From positions 834-7,343 of the forward strand of contig DOMU01000162.1 in NCBI GenBank assembly GCA_003509305.1: a stretch of DNA of 6,510 nt. The letters run 5' to 3'. The notes under the pieces were generated by a model. The model was given only the letters and a program-made list of their open reading frames with translations, made no database searches and was not told the origin of the DNA. Shown one piece after another: positions 1 to 5,732 of the stretch. How positions within the stretch are numbered: position 1 is the stretch's first letter; every line of letters starts with the position of its first letter. This stretch comes from Desulfobulbaceae bacterium (lineage in GTDB: Bacteria > Desulfobacterota > Desulfobulbia > Desulfobulbales > Desulfocapsaceae). The position numbers and the translations under genes are program-made.

Positions 1-309
1 CATCGGTTCCTGAAAGATCATGGCGATGCGGTTGCCGCGCAGCGAGCGTAAACGCCGGTCGTCAAAAGCGAAGATATCTTCGCCGCGCCAGAGGATTTGC
101 CCCTCGTGGCGCGTCCGTCGGGTTTCTTCCATCAGGCGCAAAATCGACAGCGCCGTCACCGATTTGCCGGAGCCGGATTCCCCGGCCAGTGCCAGGCATT
201 CGCCTTCGCCGATGGTAAACGTTATATCGCGCAGAAGCGGTGGGCCGTTTGACTGGCCATTGGCGGCATTGGCGGTGAGCCACAGGGAAAAATTCCGTAC
301 TTCAAGCAT
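1..309 (-). CDS. ABC transporter ATP-binding protein, oligopeptide type (YejF/OppD/DppD-like), N-terminal 103 codons, cut by window edge
   Basis: The frame opens at an ATG (309-307) and runs without a stop to base 1, so only the N-terminus is present. The visible protein begins MLEVRNFSLWL and has a Walker A motif GESGSGKS at residues 43-50, followed by SVTALSILRL and then the Q-loop IFQEPM at 98-103 (Gln100). The Q-loop FQEPM together with the preceding RGNRIAMI stretch is typical of the peptide/nickel (OppD, DppD, YejF) ATPase group. From memory of E. coli YejF, the match around Walker A and the Q-loop is very close, so a two-NBD YejF-type protein of a peptide importer is my first guess; a single-NBD OppD/DppD is the alternative and cannot be excluded here. 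The family hydrolyses ATP at the inner face of the cytoplasmic membrane to drive peptide uptake. The ATG overlaps the rnd stop by one base (TGATG), and an AGGG lies 8 bases upstream inside rnd, so it is probably translated from the same mRNA. Residues 11-24 form a small polar Asn/Ala/Gly-rich insert between the first strands. Confidence 0.9.
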   Translation of the reverse strand, partial: MLEVRNFSLWLTANAANGQSNGPPLLRDITFTIGEGECLALAGESGSGKSVTALSILRLMEETRRTRHEGQILWRGEDIFAFDDRRLRSLRGNRIAMIFQEPM

Positions 310-1415
310 CAGGCGCGCCCTGGATGGAAGTCTTTGAGAAAGGTCATACGCCAGCCGGAAAGCTGCCGGAGGCTCGCCGCCGGAAACGCGCCATCAGCCA
401 GGAGGAAACGGGCGACGGCGCGCAGTTCGTCGCTGTTGCCGATAAGGCCAGGGTCGATGCCGAGCATTTCGCTTTTCAGCCGGATCATATCCCGCAAACG
501 CCGGTAGCTTTCTTTTTCGCTGGCCGAAAGCCGCCATGGTTTTTCTACCGGAGCTGCCGTTTCTTCCGGGATGCCTGAAGTTTCCGCGCACAGGGCGATG
601 ATGGCGCCGCCGTGGCGAGTGATCGCTTGGTTCGACAAGCCGAGGCTGTACAGCTCTGCAATGCCTTCTGGTGGCCGGTGAGCAATGGCGAGAAGTCCGG
701 CATCGGGGATGATGTGTCCGCGCGGTTTATCACTGGCGCGGGCGGTTTCTTCTCGCCAGATGAAAAGCCGTTTCAGGATGGCCGCGCCCGCCGGTGGCAG
801 ACTGAGTGCGGCGCGCAGGCGCTGATAACGGCTGGAACCATCGGAAATGTAAGAACGTGGGTCGTTGTACAGCGCCAATTCCTCATAGAGCCAGGCTTTG
901 ACCTGCGGCTTGGTGATGCGCCGCAGAATCGACAGCCGTAAGGCGTGCAGATAGCGCACATCGTTGTCGGCGTAGGCCAGTTGCTCGGCGCTTAAAGGAC
1001 GGTGCAGCCAGTCAGAGCGGGTTTCTGTTTTTATGAGGTCGGTGCCGAGCAGTTCCCGCACGAGGACGGCCAGCGACAGGGTGGACGGCAAGCTGGCAAA
1101 GCCGGCGGCCAGGCGGGTGTCGAAGACGTTTTGAGCGGTGGCGCCGGTGGCGCGCTGGAGAATGGCCAGGTCCTGCCCGGCATCGTGGAAGATTTTGACC
1201 AGGCCAGGGTGAGCCAGCAGTTCGCCCACAGGCCGTAAATCATCCAGCGCCAGTGGGTCGATAAGATGACATTCGTCGCCGGAAATCGCCAATTGGATCA
1301 GCCCCAGGCGTGGATAGTAGGTGTGTTCCCAGAAAAATTCGGTGTCGAGGGCAATAGCGTCGGCGCTTTTCGCCTGATCGACAAGTGCCAGTAATTGGGC
1401 AGGCTTGGTAATCAT
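309..1415 (-). CDS. rnd: Ribonuclease D
   Basis: This is a DEDD-family 3'-5' exoribonuclease, which in E. coli trims the 3' ends of tRNA precursors and other small structured RNAs in the cytoplasm. Numbered from the ATG (368 residues, close to the ~375 of E. coli RNase D), Exo I is DTEF with Asp24 and Glu26, Exo II is FHDAGQDLAIL with Asp82, and Exo III is YADNDVRYL with Tyr148 and Asp152, so all four DEDD metal ligands and the Exo III tyrosine are present. An HRDC domain follows at about 205-280 (KPRGHIIPDAGLLAIA). A second, more divergent HRDC-like helical region ends in LSGWRMTFLKDF, as in RNase D and not in the short exonuclease-only homologues. The start is uncertain: a TTG at 1421 is in frame two codons upstream, and neither start has a convincing Shine-Dalgarno. 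I prefer ATG because the protein then begins MITKPAQLL, typical of the family. It lies 10 bases after the lipoprotein stop and overlaps the ABC gene by one base. Confidence 0.95.
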   Translation of the reverse strand: MITKPAQLLALVDQAKSADAIALDTEFFWEHTYYPRLGLIQLAISGDECHLIDPLALDDLRPVGELLAHPGLVKIFHDAGQDLAILQRATGATAQNVFDTRLAAGFASLPSTLSLAVLVRELLGTDLIKTETRSDWLHRPLSAEQLAYADNDVRYLHALRLSILRRITKPQVKAWLYEELALYNDPRSYISDGSSRYQRLRAALSLPPAGAAILKRLFIWREETARASDKPRGHIIPDAGLLAIAHRPPEGIAELYSLGLSNQAITRHGGAIIALCAETSGIPEETAAPVEKPWRLSASEKESYRRLRDMIRLKSEMLGIDPGLIGNSDELRAVARFLLADGAFPAASLRQLSGWRMTFLKDFHPGRA

Positions 1416-1425
1416 GGTCAATGTA

Positions 1426-2025
1426 TTAAAAACCGCTGTCAGCCGTATCGCCAGCCTGGGCGCGGTTGATCAGGGCCTTGTTGCGGCGGATGAGAGAGCC
1501 GCTTCCGGAAGCCAGGCTGTTCGATTTCAGACAACACTGGATGGCCTCGCGTTTTTTGCCCTGGCGCAGGCGGATTTTAGCCATGCTATGCCAGTAGTAG
1601 GGGTTGCGCGGTTCAATGCGCAAGGCGCGTTCCAGGAACATTTCCGCCTGACTGAGTTTGCCTTCTTGTAAATACTGTTCTCCCTGGTGGTACAGGCTGG
1701 CCGCCGGTCCTAATCTGGGCTGCAAGGCTGGCAACGAATCCACCGGTGGCGCGGATGTTTCCTCGTCTTCCAGCGGTGGCGGTTCAGGTTCCGCCTGTTG
1801 CGGTTGATTTTGTCCAGGCTGAATCTCTTCGGGTGGTGGTTGTCCAGGCTGAGCTGGTTCCGGTGGCCGGGCTGGTTCAAACACTTGAGGCGTGGCATCT
1901 GACCCGGCTGTGGTTTCGGCGGGTGGCGCCGGTGGCAGCACGGTTTTTCCGACACAGCCGGAGACAAGCACCATGACGAAAAGGACAAAAAAGACAGAAT
2001 CGTACGAGACAAGGTGAGGCCGCAT
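1426..2025 (-). CDS. Pro-rich TPR lipoprotein, probable LpoP-like activator of PBP1b
   Basis: From ATG 2025 the protein has 199 residues. It starts with a lipoprotein signal peptide: a hydrophobic stretch SVFFVLFVMVLVSG, then lipobox VSGC with the lipidated Cys at 24. The +2 residue is Val, not Asp, so by the Lol rule known in E. coli it should go to the outer membrane. Residues about 28-105 are a Pro/Glu/Gln-rich, presumably disordered linker containing QPGQ repeats. Residues about 108-175 form two TPR-like helical hairpins (for example EQYLQEGKLSQAEMFLERAL, then WHSMAKIRLRQGKKREAI). A short polar tail follows. Tether, linker and TPR domain, placed 27 bases after a UB2H-containing PBP1b gene, match the architecture and gene position of Pseudomonas aeruginosa LpoP, a known PBP1b activator. 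Function is inferred from this context, not from clear sequence identity. It could instead be an unrelated TPR lipoprotein. A TTG at 2031 would add two residues, but its spacing to AGGA is too short. Confidence 0.85.
   Translation of the reverse strand: MRPHLVSYDSVFFVLFVMVLVSGCVGKTVLPPAPPAETTAGSDATPQVFEPARPPEPAQPGQPPPEEIQPGQNQPQQAEPEPPPLEDEETSAPPVDSLPALQPRLGPAASLYHQGEQYLQEGKLSQAEMFLERALRIEPRNPYYWHSMAKIRLRQGKKREAIQCCLKSNSLASGSGSLIRRNKALINRAQAGDTADSGF
1801..1860. repeat. Degenerate 30-base tandem repeat in the lipoprotein linker
   Basis: Two adjacent 30-base units (1801-1830 and 1831-1860) share a 13-base identical core, TTGTCCAGGCTGA on the plus strand, at 1810-1822 and 1840-1852. On the coding strand each core encodes a QPGQ motif, giving a ten-residue period in the disordered Pro-rich linker. 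Flanking units on both sides look like more decayed relatives with GGTGG-type elements. This fits linker length change by in-frame duplication; it is part of the gene and not a separate element. Confidence 0.6.
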
Positions 2026-2034
2026 GGGCAATCA

Positions 2035-2038
2035 TCCT
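2035..2038 (-). promoter_or_regulatory. Ribosome binding site deciding the lipoprotein start
   Basis: On the minus strand AGGA occupies 2038-2035. It is 9 bases from the ATG at 2025 but only 3 bases from the in-frame TTG at 2031. The spacing favours the ATG start and a 199-residue product. Confidence 0.55.
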
Positions 2039-2052
2039 GAAAAAAAATGAGT

Positions 2053-4452
2053 TTATTGAAACCAGCCGCGTACGGTATCGAAAAACCCCTTCTTTTTCTG
2101 TACCGGTGGCAGCGGCTGTGGCGTCGTCGTGGCTGCCGGTGTTTTCACCTGGCTGGGGGGCGGCATCGCTTTTGCTGAGGGGGCGGCGGTCATTGATGGT
2201 GGAATCTCCTCGACGATGGGCTGTGGTTCGGTGCCGGCCAGATAGGGCAGCAGCATCGATTGTTCGTCACTGTCGTCACTGGTGGCGGCCAGCGTTATCC
2301 TGTCAATCCGCCGCCAGAGGATGTTTTCCGGCGTGGTAAGAATCAGAGGGTTCGCGCCAATGTCGGTCATGATCCGTTCCCAGAGCGGCAGTGCGCCGCT
2401 TGAACCGGTGAGGCCAACTGGTTTGTTGTCATCTCGCCCAACCCAGACCACCAGCACATGATCGCCGCTGAAGCCCGCGAACCAGGCATCTCGCAGGTTG
2501 TTGGTGGTGCCAGTTTTGCCGGCCAGGTGTTCGTCGGCGAGTTTGCCGCGTTGCAAATTCGAAGCGGTGCCTTCGGCGACCACCCGTTGCAGTCCATAAT
2601 TGAGGAGGAAGATCGTCGCCGGTTCAAAACGCTGCTCAACCGTCAGGCCATATTGGCGCAAGAGCGAATGGTCGGCGGCCATGACCGTGTTGATGGCCCT
2701 GAGTGGCGTGTAAAAGCCGTCGGCGGCCATGGTTTGATAAATCTGAGCCACCTCGAACGGCGTCATTTCGACAGCGCCTAAAAGAATCGACGGCAGTGGC
2801 GTGATTGGGCGTGGAAAACCCAGACGTCCGGCGGCTTCAATGATCTTTTCCAAACCAACATCCATACCGAGGTGGATGGTCGCGAGATTCCAGGAATTAG
2901 CGAGCGCCCGGTACAGGGCAACCTGGCCATGTTCGCGATGATCGAAGTTGTCCGGTGACCAGATCCCCTGGCCGGTAGGCAGATTGACCGCTGTATCTTC
3001 AACCGGGCTGCCCAAAGTATAATTATTTTCAAGAGCCGTCAGATAGACCACCGGTTTGAACAGCGAGCCGATCTGCCGCCTGGCGCTCAAAACCCGATTG
3101 AAGCCTTGGTTCACCGGATCTTTGCCGCCGGCCAGCGCCAGTACTTCGCCGTTGTCGCGGTTGGTGATGATGGCCGACGCCTCAGTGCCGCCGCGTCTGT
3201 TCCGTTTTTCCAGCCGCGCTACCCCATCGTGGATGTTTTTTTCCAGCTTAAATTGTATCCGTGGGTCGAGGGTGGTCATGATTTGCAGACCGTTCGTTTT
3301 CAGGTCTTCTTCCTGAAACTGGCTGGCCAGTTGCTGCCGCACCAGATCAAGAAAGGCCGGAAAGCGGTTGAAGCCGTCGCGCCGCACCTCGGTGTCAAAC
3401 AGTGGCTCCAGATTGGCGGCGATCTGTTCTTCCGGGCTGATCAGGCCTGCTTCAGCCATTTTTTCCAGTACCACATGGCGGCGCTCCAATGCCTTTTCCG
3501 GATGTCTGAACGGATCGTAAAGACTCGGCCCTTTGACCAGGCCAACCAACGTGGCGATCTGTGCCAGTGATAAATCGGCCAGCGTGCGGTGGAAAAAATA
3601 CTGTCCGGCCAGGGCGAAGCCGTGGATCGCCCGATTACCATCCTGGCCAAGAAAAACCTCGTTGACATAGGTGGTGAGGATTTCCTCTTTGCTGTATTTG
3701 CTGTCGAGCAGCAGGGCCATGATTGCTTCGCGGAATTTGCGTGAGGCCGTGCGTTCGTTGGTTAAAAACAGATTTTTTACCAACTGCTGGGTAATGGTGC
3801 TGCCACCTTGCACCGTGGCTCCGGCGCGGATATTGGCGAGGAGAGCGCGCAGAATGGCCAGCGGTGAGACGCCGGGATGGTTGAAGAATTTCTGATCTTC
3901 GACCGCCACAAGCGTTTTGACGAACAGCGGCGGGATTCCCTCGTAGGTCACGACAATACGGTCTTCATGGGCGGTCGGATGAAAACTGCCGATGCGGGCT
4001 GGGTCGAGACGAAAGAGATCGAGTGGCTCGTTGTTGTCCTTTTCGGTAATAGCCGTGATGCCGTTACTGCCGAAGGTGATGGTGACGCCTCGCGATGGCT
4101 CGAAACCGGAGGGGAAATGAAAGCCTCGGCTGATCACCGTCATGACCGTCCCCTGGCGCTGGTAGCTGCCCTCGCTCTTCGGCGGTTTCTCGTGACGGTA
4201 ACCGGAGAGCAGCAGCTCATCTTCCAATATCTGCGGCGTCAGCGGCTGGCCGACATAGAGTTCCAGCGGTCGGGCGTAAACGATGGCCGGCAGTGACCAA
4301 CGCTGCCCCTCGAAACGCGCCTCGATTTCTGGCCGCAGCCCCAGCCCATAGAAGGTCAGCGCCGCGATTATCAGGGCGAGCGACAGCAACCCAATCAAAA
4401 AAAATAGCGAAAGTCGTTTCATTGGCCACGAAAACGATGGATTTTCCCGCAC
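2053..4452 (-). CDS. mrcB: Bifunctional class A penicillin-binding protein, PBP1b type (glycosyltransferase/transpeptidase)
   Basis: This inner-membrane peptidoglycan synthase polymerises lipid II into glycan strands and cross-links them in the periplasm. The 799 residues read in order: short cytoplasmic N-terminus; one transmembrane helix at about 13-36; UB2H domain at about 47-137 (RWSLPAIVYARPLELYVGQ, then GFHFPSG); GT51 glycosyltransferase at about 160-335 with EDQKFFNH (catalytic Glu185) and GGSTITQQ (216-223); transpeptidase at about 425-700 with SLFK (nucleophile Ser463, Lys466), SWN (520-522) and KTG (646-648). All catalytic motifs are intact. The UB2H domain separates PBP1b from PBP1a. 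After residue 740 comes a Pro/Ala/Thr-rich tail ending KKKGFFDTVRGWFQ. The start is a GTG with GAGAGA 6 bases upstream; the in-frame ATG at 4422 has no Shine-Dalgarno and would leave almost nothing before the membrane helix. It lies 102 bases after aroB and 27 bases before the TPR lipoprotein, its likely regulator. Confidence 0.96.
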   Translation of the reverse strand: MRENPSFSWPMKRLSLFFLIGLLSLALIIAALTFYGLGLRPEIEARFEGQRWSLPAIVYARPLELYVGQPLTPQILEDELLLSGYRHEKPPKSEGSYQRQGTVMTVISRGFHFPSGFEPSRGVTITFGSNGITAITEKDNNEPLDLFRLDPARIGSFHPTAHEDRIVVTYEGIPPLFVKTLVAVEDQKFFNHPGVSPLAILRALLANIRAGATVQGGSTITQQLVKNLFLTNERTASRKFREAIMALLLDSKYSKEEILTTYVNEVFLGQDGNRAIHGFALAGQYFFHRTLADLSLAQIATLVGLVKGPSLYDPFRHPEKALERRHVVLEKMAEAGLISPEEQIAANLEPLFDTEVRRDGFNRFPAFLDLVRQQLASQFQEEDLKTNGLQIMTTLDPRIQFKLEKNIHDGVARLEKRNRRGGTEASAIITNRDNGEVLALAGGKDPVNQGFNRVLSARRQIGSLFKPVVYLTALENNYTLGSPVEDTAVNLPTGQGIWSPDNFDHREHGQVALYRALANSWNLATIHLGMDVGLEKIIEAAGRLGFPRPITPLPSILLGAVEMTPFEVAQIYQTMAADGFYTPLRAINTVMAADHSLLRQYGLTVEQRFEPATIFLLNYGLQRVVAEGTASNLQRGKLADEHLAGKTGTTNNLRDAWFAGFSGDHVLVVWVGRDDNKPVGLTGSSGALPLWERIMTDIGANPLILTTPENILWRRIDRITLAATSDDSDEQSMLLPYLAGTEPQPIVEEIPPSMTAAPSAKAMPPPSQVKTPAATTTPQPLPPVQKKKGFFDTVRGWFQ

Positions 4453-4458
4453 AGCCTA

Positions 4459-4464
4459 TCTCTC
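4459..4464 (-). promoter_or_regulatory. Ribosome binding site supporting the GTG start of the PBP1b gene
   Basis: On the minus strand GAGAGA at 4464-4459 lies 6 bases before the GTG at 4452-4450. No comparable purine-rich site precedes the downstream ATG at 4422, so the GTG is preferred. Confidence 0.5.
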
Positions 4465-4468
4465 GACG

Positions 4469-4508
4469 GCCAGGGTACGCGAACGAACGTCGACACAATA
4501 GCCCTGGC
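4469..4508 (-). repeat. Inverted repeat in the leader of the PBP1b gene
   Basis: Perfect 7-base arms GCCAGGG (4469-4475) and CCCTGGC (4502-4508) flank a 26-base centre in the aroB to PBP gap. The arrangement is symmetrical on either strand. In the mRNA it could form a stem just upstream of the ribosome binding site. The loop is long and no T-run follows, so it is not a terminator. A regulatory role is only a possibility, and chance is a serious alternative. Confidence 0.25.
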
Positions 4509-4554
4509 AAGGGGTCAAGGAAAAGGATTTTTTTCGTAAAGGTTGCGAATGGAT

Positions 4555-5646
4555 TTAAGAGGAATGTTTGGGCTGGTTGAACAGAGTGGCGATTTCTTCT
4601 TCGCTGATGTCGTCGTACATTTCCGCCTGGCCGATACCATTCAGCAGCACGAAGACCAGCCGTCCAGCCACGGCCTTTTTATCGGTTTTCAGGAAGGAAC
4701 GGATACGTTCCTGAGCGAGTTGCGGCGGTATGTCCACCGGTAAGCCGTAATCGGTGAGGACAGTGTGAATTTTATTCCGTTCCGCAGGTGTCAACAGTCC
4801 GCGTCTCTCGGACAGGCGAGTGGCGGCCATCATGCCGATGCTGACCGCGAAACCGTGCGACAGGCTGTAGTTGGAGGCGGCTTCGACGGCATGGCCAAAG
4901 GTATGGCCAAAATTCAGGATGCGGCGCAGGCCGCCCTCCCGTTCATCGGCCATGACCACATCGGCTTTGATACGGCAACAGTTGGTGATCATATCGATAA
5001 GGGTGGTCGGGTCGAGGCGGAAAATATCCTCTCTTTTCACCGCGAGAAAATCGAAGAAAGCGCTATCTCTGATCAGACCGTATTTCAGCACTTCGGCCAG
5101 GCCGGACCGCAGCTCTTCCGGTGGCAGGCTAGAGAGGGTTTCCGGGTCGATGAACACCGCTTTCGGCTGATGGAAAGTGCCAACCAAATTTTTTCCGGCC
5201 TCGATATCGACCCCTGTTTTGCCGCCGACCGAGCTGTCCACCTGCGCCAGCAGGGTGGTGGGCACTTGGACAAAGGGAATGCCGCGCATATAAATAGAGG
5301 CGAGAAAACCGCAGATATCGCCAGCTACACCGCCGCCGAGGGCGATCAAGGCGTCATGGCGGTCGAAGCCAGCCACGGCCAGGCGTTCGGCCAACTCACC
5401 GATGGTGGCGAGATTTTTTTGTGTTTCCCCGGGTTGGATGAGAAAGAGATGCGCCGTAAGCCCAGTTTTATCGAGACTGGCCAAAAGTGCCGGGGCATAG
5501 AGTGTTGCCACCGTGCTGTCGGCAATGACCGCGTATTTCTTGGCCGGGCAAAGCGCGGCAATTTTTTTGCCGCAATTGTCCAGACAGCCGTGGGCAATTT
5601 CTATTGGATAGCCGTTGGCAGCCAGCCGTACCCGTAATTCAGCCAT
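4555..5646 (-). CDS. aroB: 3-dehydroquinate synthase
   Basis: AroB is the second step of the shikimate pathway: it converts DAHP to 3-dehydroquinate in the cytoplasm using NAD+ and a divalent metal, usually zinc. The protein has 363 residues, normal for the single-domain bacterial enzyme. The N-terminal nucleotide-binding half holds the NAD motif GGGVAGD at 104-110 and the conserved run VPTTLLAQVDSSVGGKTGVD at 128-147, followed by KNLVGTFHQP. The C-terminal half carries the likely metal ligands Glu185 (in GLAEVLKYG), His248 (in NFGHTFGHAVE) and His264 (in SHG). The ATG at 5646 has GAGGA 6 bases upstream (5657-5653), a strong ribosome binding site. The gene starts only about 30 bases after the sat terminator, so its promoter must overlap the terminator or it depends on readthrough. 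No terminator is visible after its stop, so it may be cotranscribed with the PBP1b gene. Confidence 0.98.
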   Translation of the reverse strand: MAELRVRLAANGYPIEIAHGCLDNCGKKIAALCPAKKYAVIADSTVATLYAPALLASLDKTGLTAHLFLIQPGETQKNLATIGELAERLAVAGFDRHDALIALGGGVAGDICGFLASIYMRGIPFVQVPTTLLAQVDSSVGGKTGVDIEAGKNLVGTFHQPKAVFIDPETLSSLPPEELRSGLAEVLKYGLIRDSAFFDFLAVKREDIFRLDPTTLIDMITNCCRIKADVVMADEREGGLRRILNFGHTFGHAVEAASNYSLSHGFAVSIGMMAATRLSERRGLLTPAERNKIHTVLTDYGLPVDIPPQLAQERIRSFLKTDKKAVAGRLVFVLLNGIGQAEMYDDISEEEIATLFNQPKHSS

Positions 5647-5676
5647 GTCGTTTCCTCACGCGGAAAAATCCCCAAC

Positions 5677-5708
5677 AAAAAAGGGACGCCCCAAACGGGG
5701 CATCCCTT
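5677..5708 (-). terminator. Rho-independent terminator of sat
   Basis: In the minus-strand transcript, 5708-5697 (AAGGGATGCCCC) pairs with 5692-5681 (GGGGCGTCCCTT) around a 4-base loop GTTT. This makes a 12-base-pair GC-rich stem with one internal T-G wobble. A T-run follows: two Ts closing the stem plus four at 5680-5677, then GTT. It starts 24 bases after the sat stop codon, the usual place for an intrinsic terminator. Confidence 0.93.
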
Positions 5709-5732
5709 GTGTGGACTTGGAACTACAGAAAA

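Noticed and set aside
20..337. 105-codon plus-strand frame at the left edge
   Set aside because: It is the shadow of the minus-strand ABC ATPase start, which has Walker A and Q-loop motifs; the product is Arg/Ser-rich low complexity.
2040..2047. Run of eight A (T on the coding strand) between the PBP1b gene and the lipoprotein, as a possible terminator
   Set aside because: Only a weak 4-5 base-pair stem (GTTT/AAAC) precedes it, and the next ribosome binding site follows immediately, so termination is unlikely.
3106..3570. 154-codon plus-strand frame, and neighbouring ones at 3877-4296 and 2458-2781
   Set aside because: All are antisense to the PBP1b gene, without recognisable domains.
4420..4422. 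ATG at 4422 as the PBP1b start
   Set aside because: No Shine-Dalgarno precedes it, while the GTG at 4452 has GAGAGA at 6 bases; a short cytoplasmic tail before the membrane helix is normal for PBP1b.
4490..4518. Possible sigma-70 promoter for the PBP1b gene: TTGACC at 4518-4513 on the minus strand
   Set aside because: The -35-like hexamer is good, but at 16-18 base spacing only TGTCGA-like sequence occurs, a poor -10; not listed as a feature.
4765..5637. 290-codon open frame on the plus strand
   Set aside because: It is wholly antisense to aroB, whose motifs are intact; the translation has no recognisable domain, and long antisense frames are common in GC-rich coding DNA.
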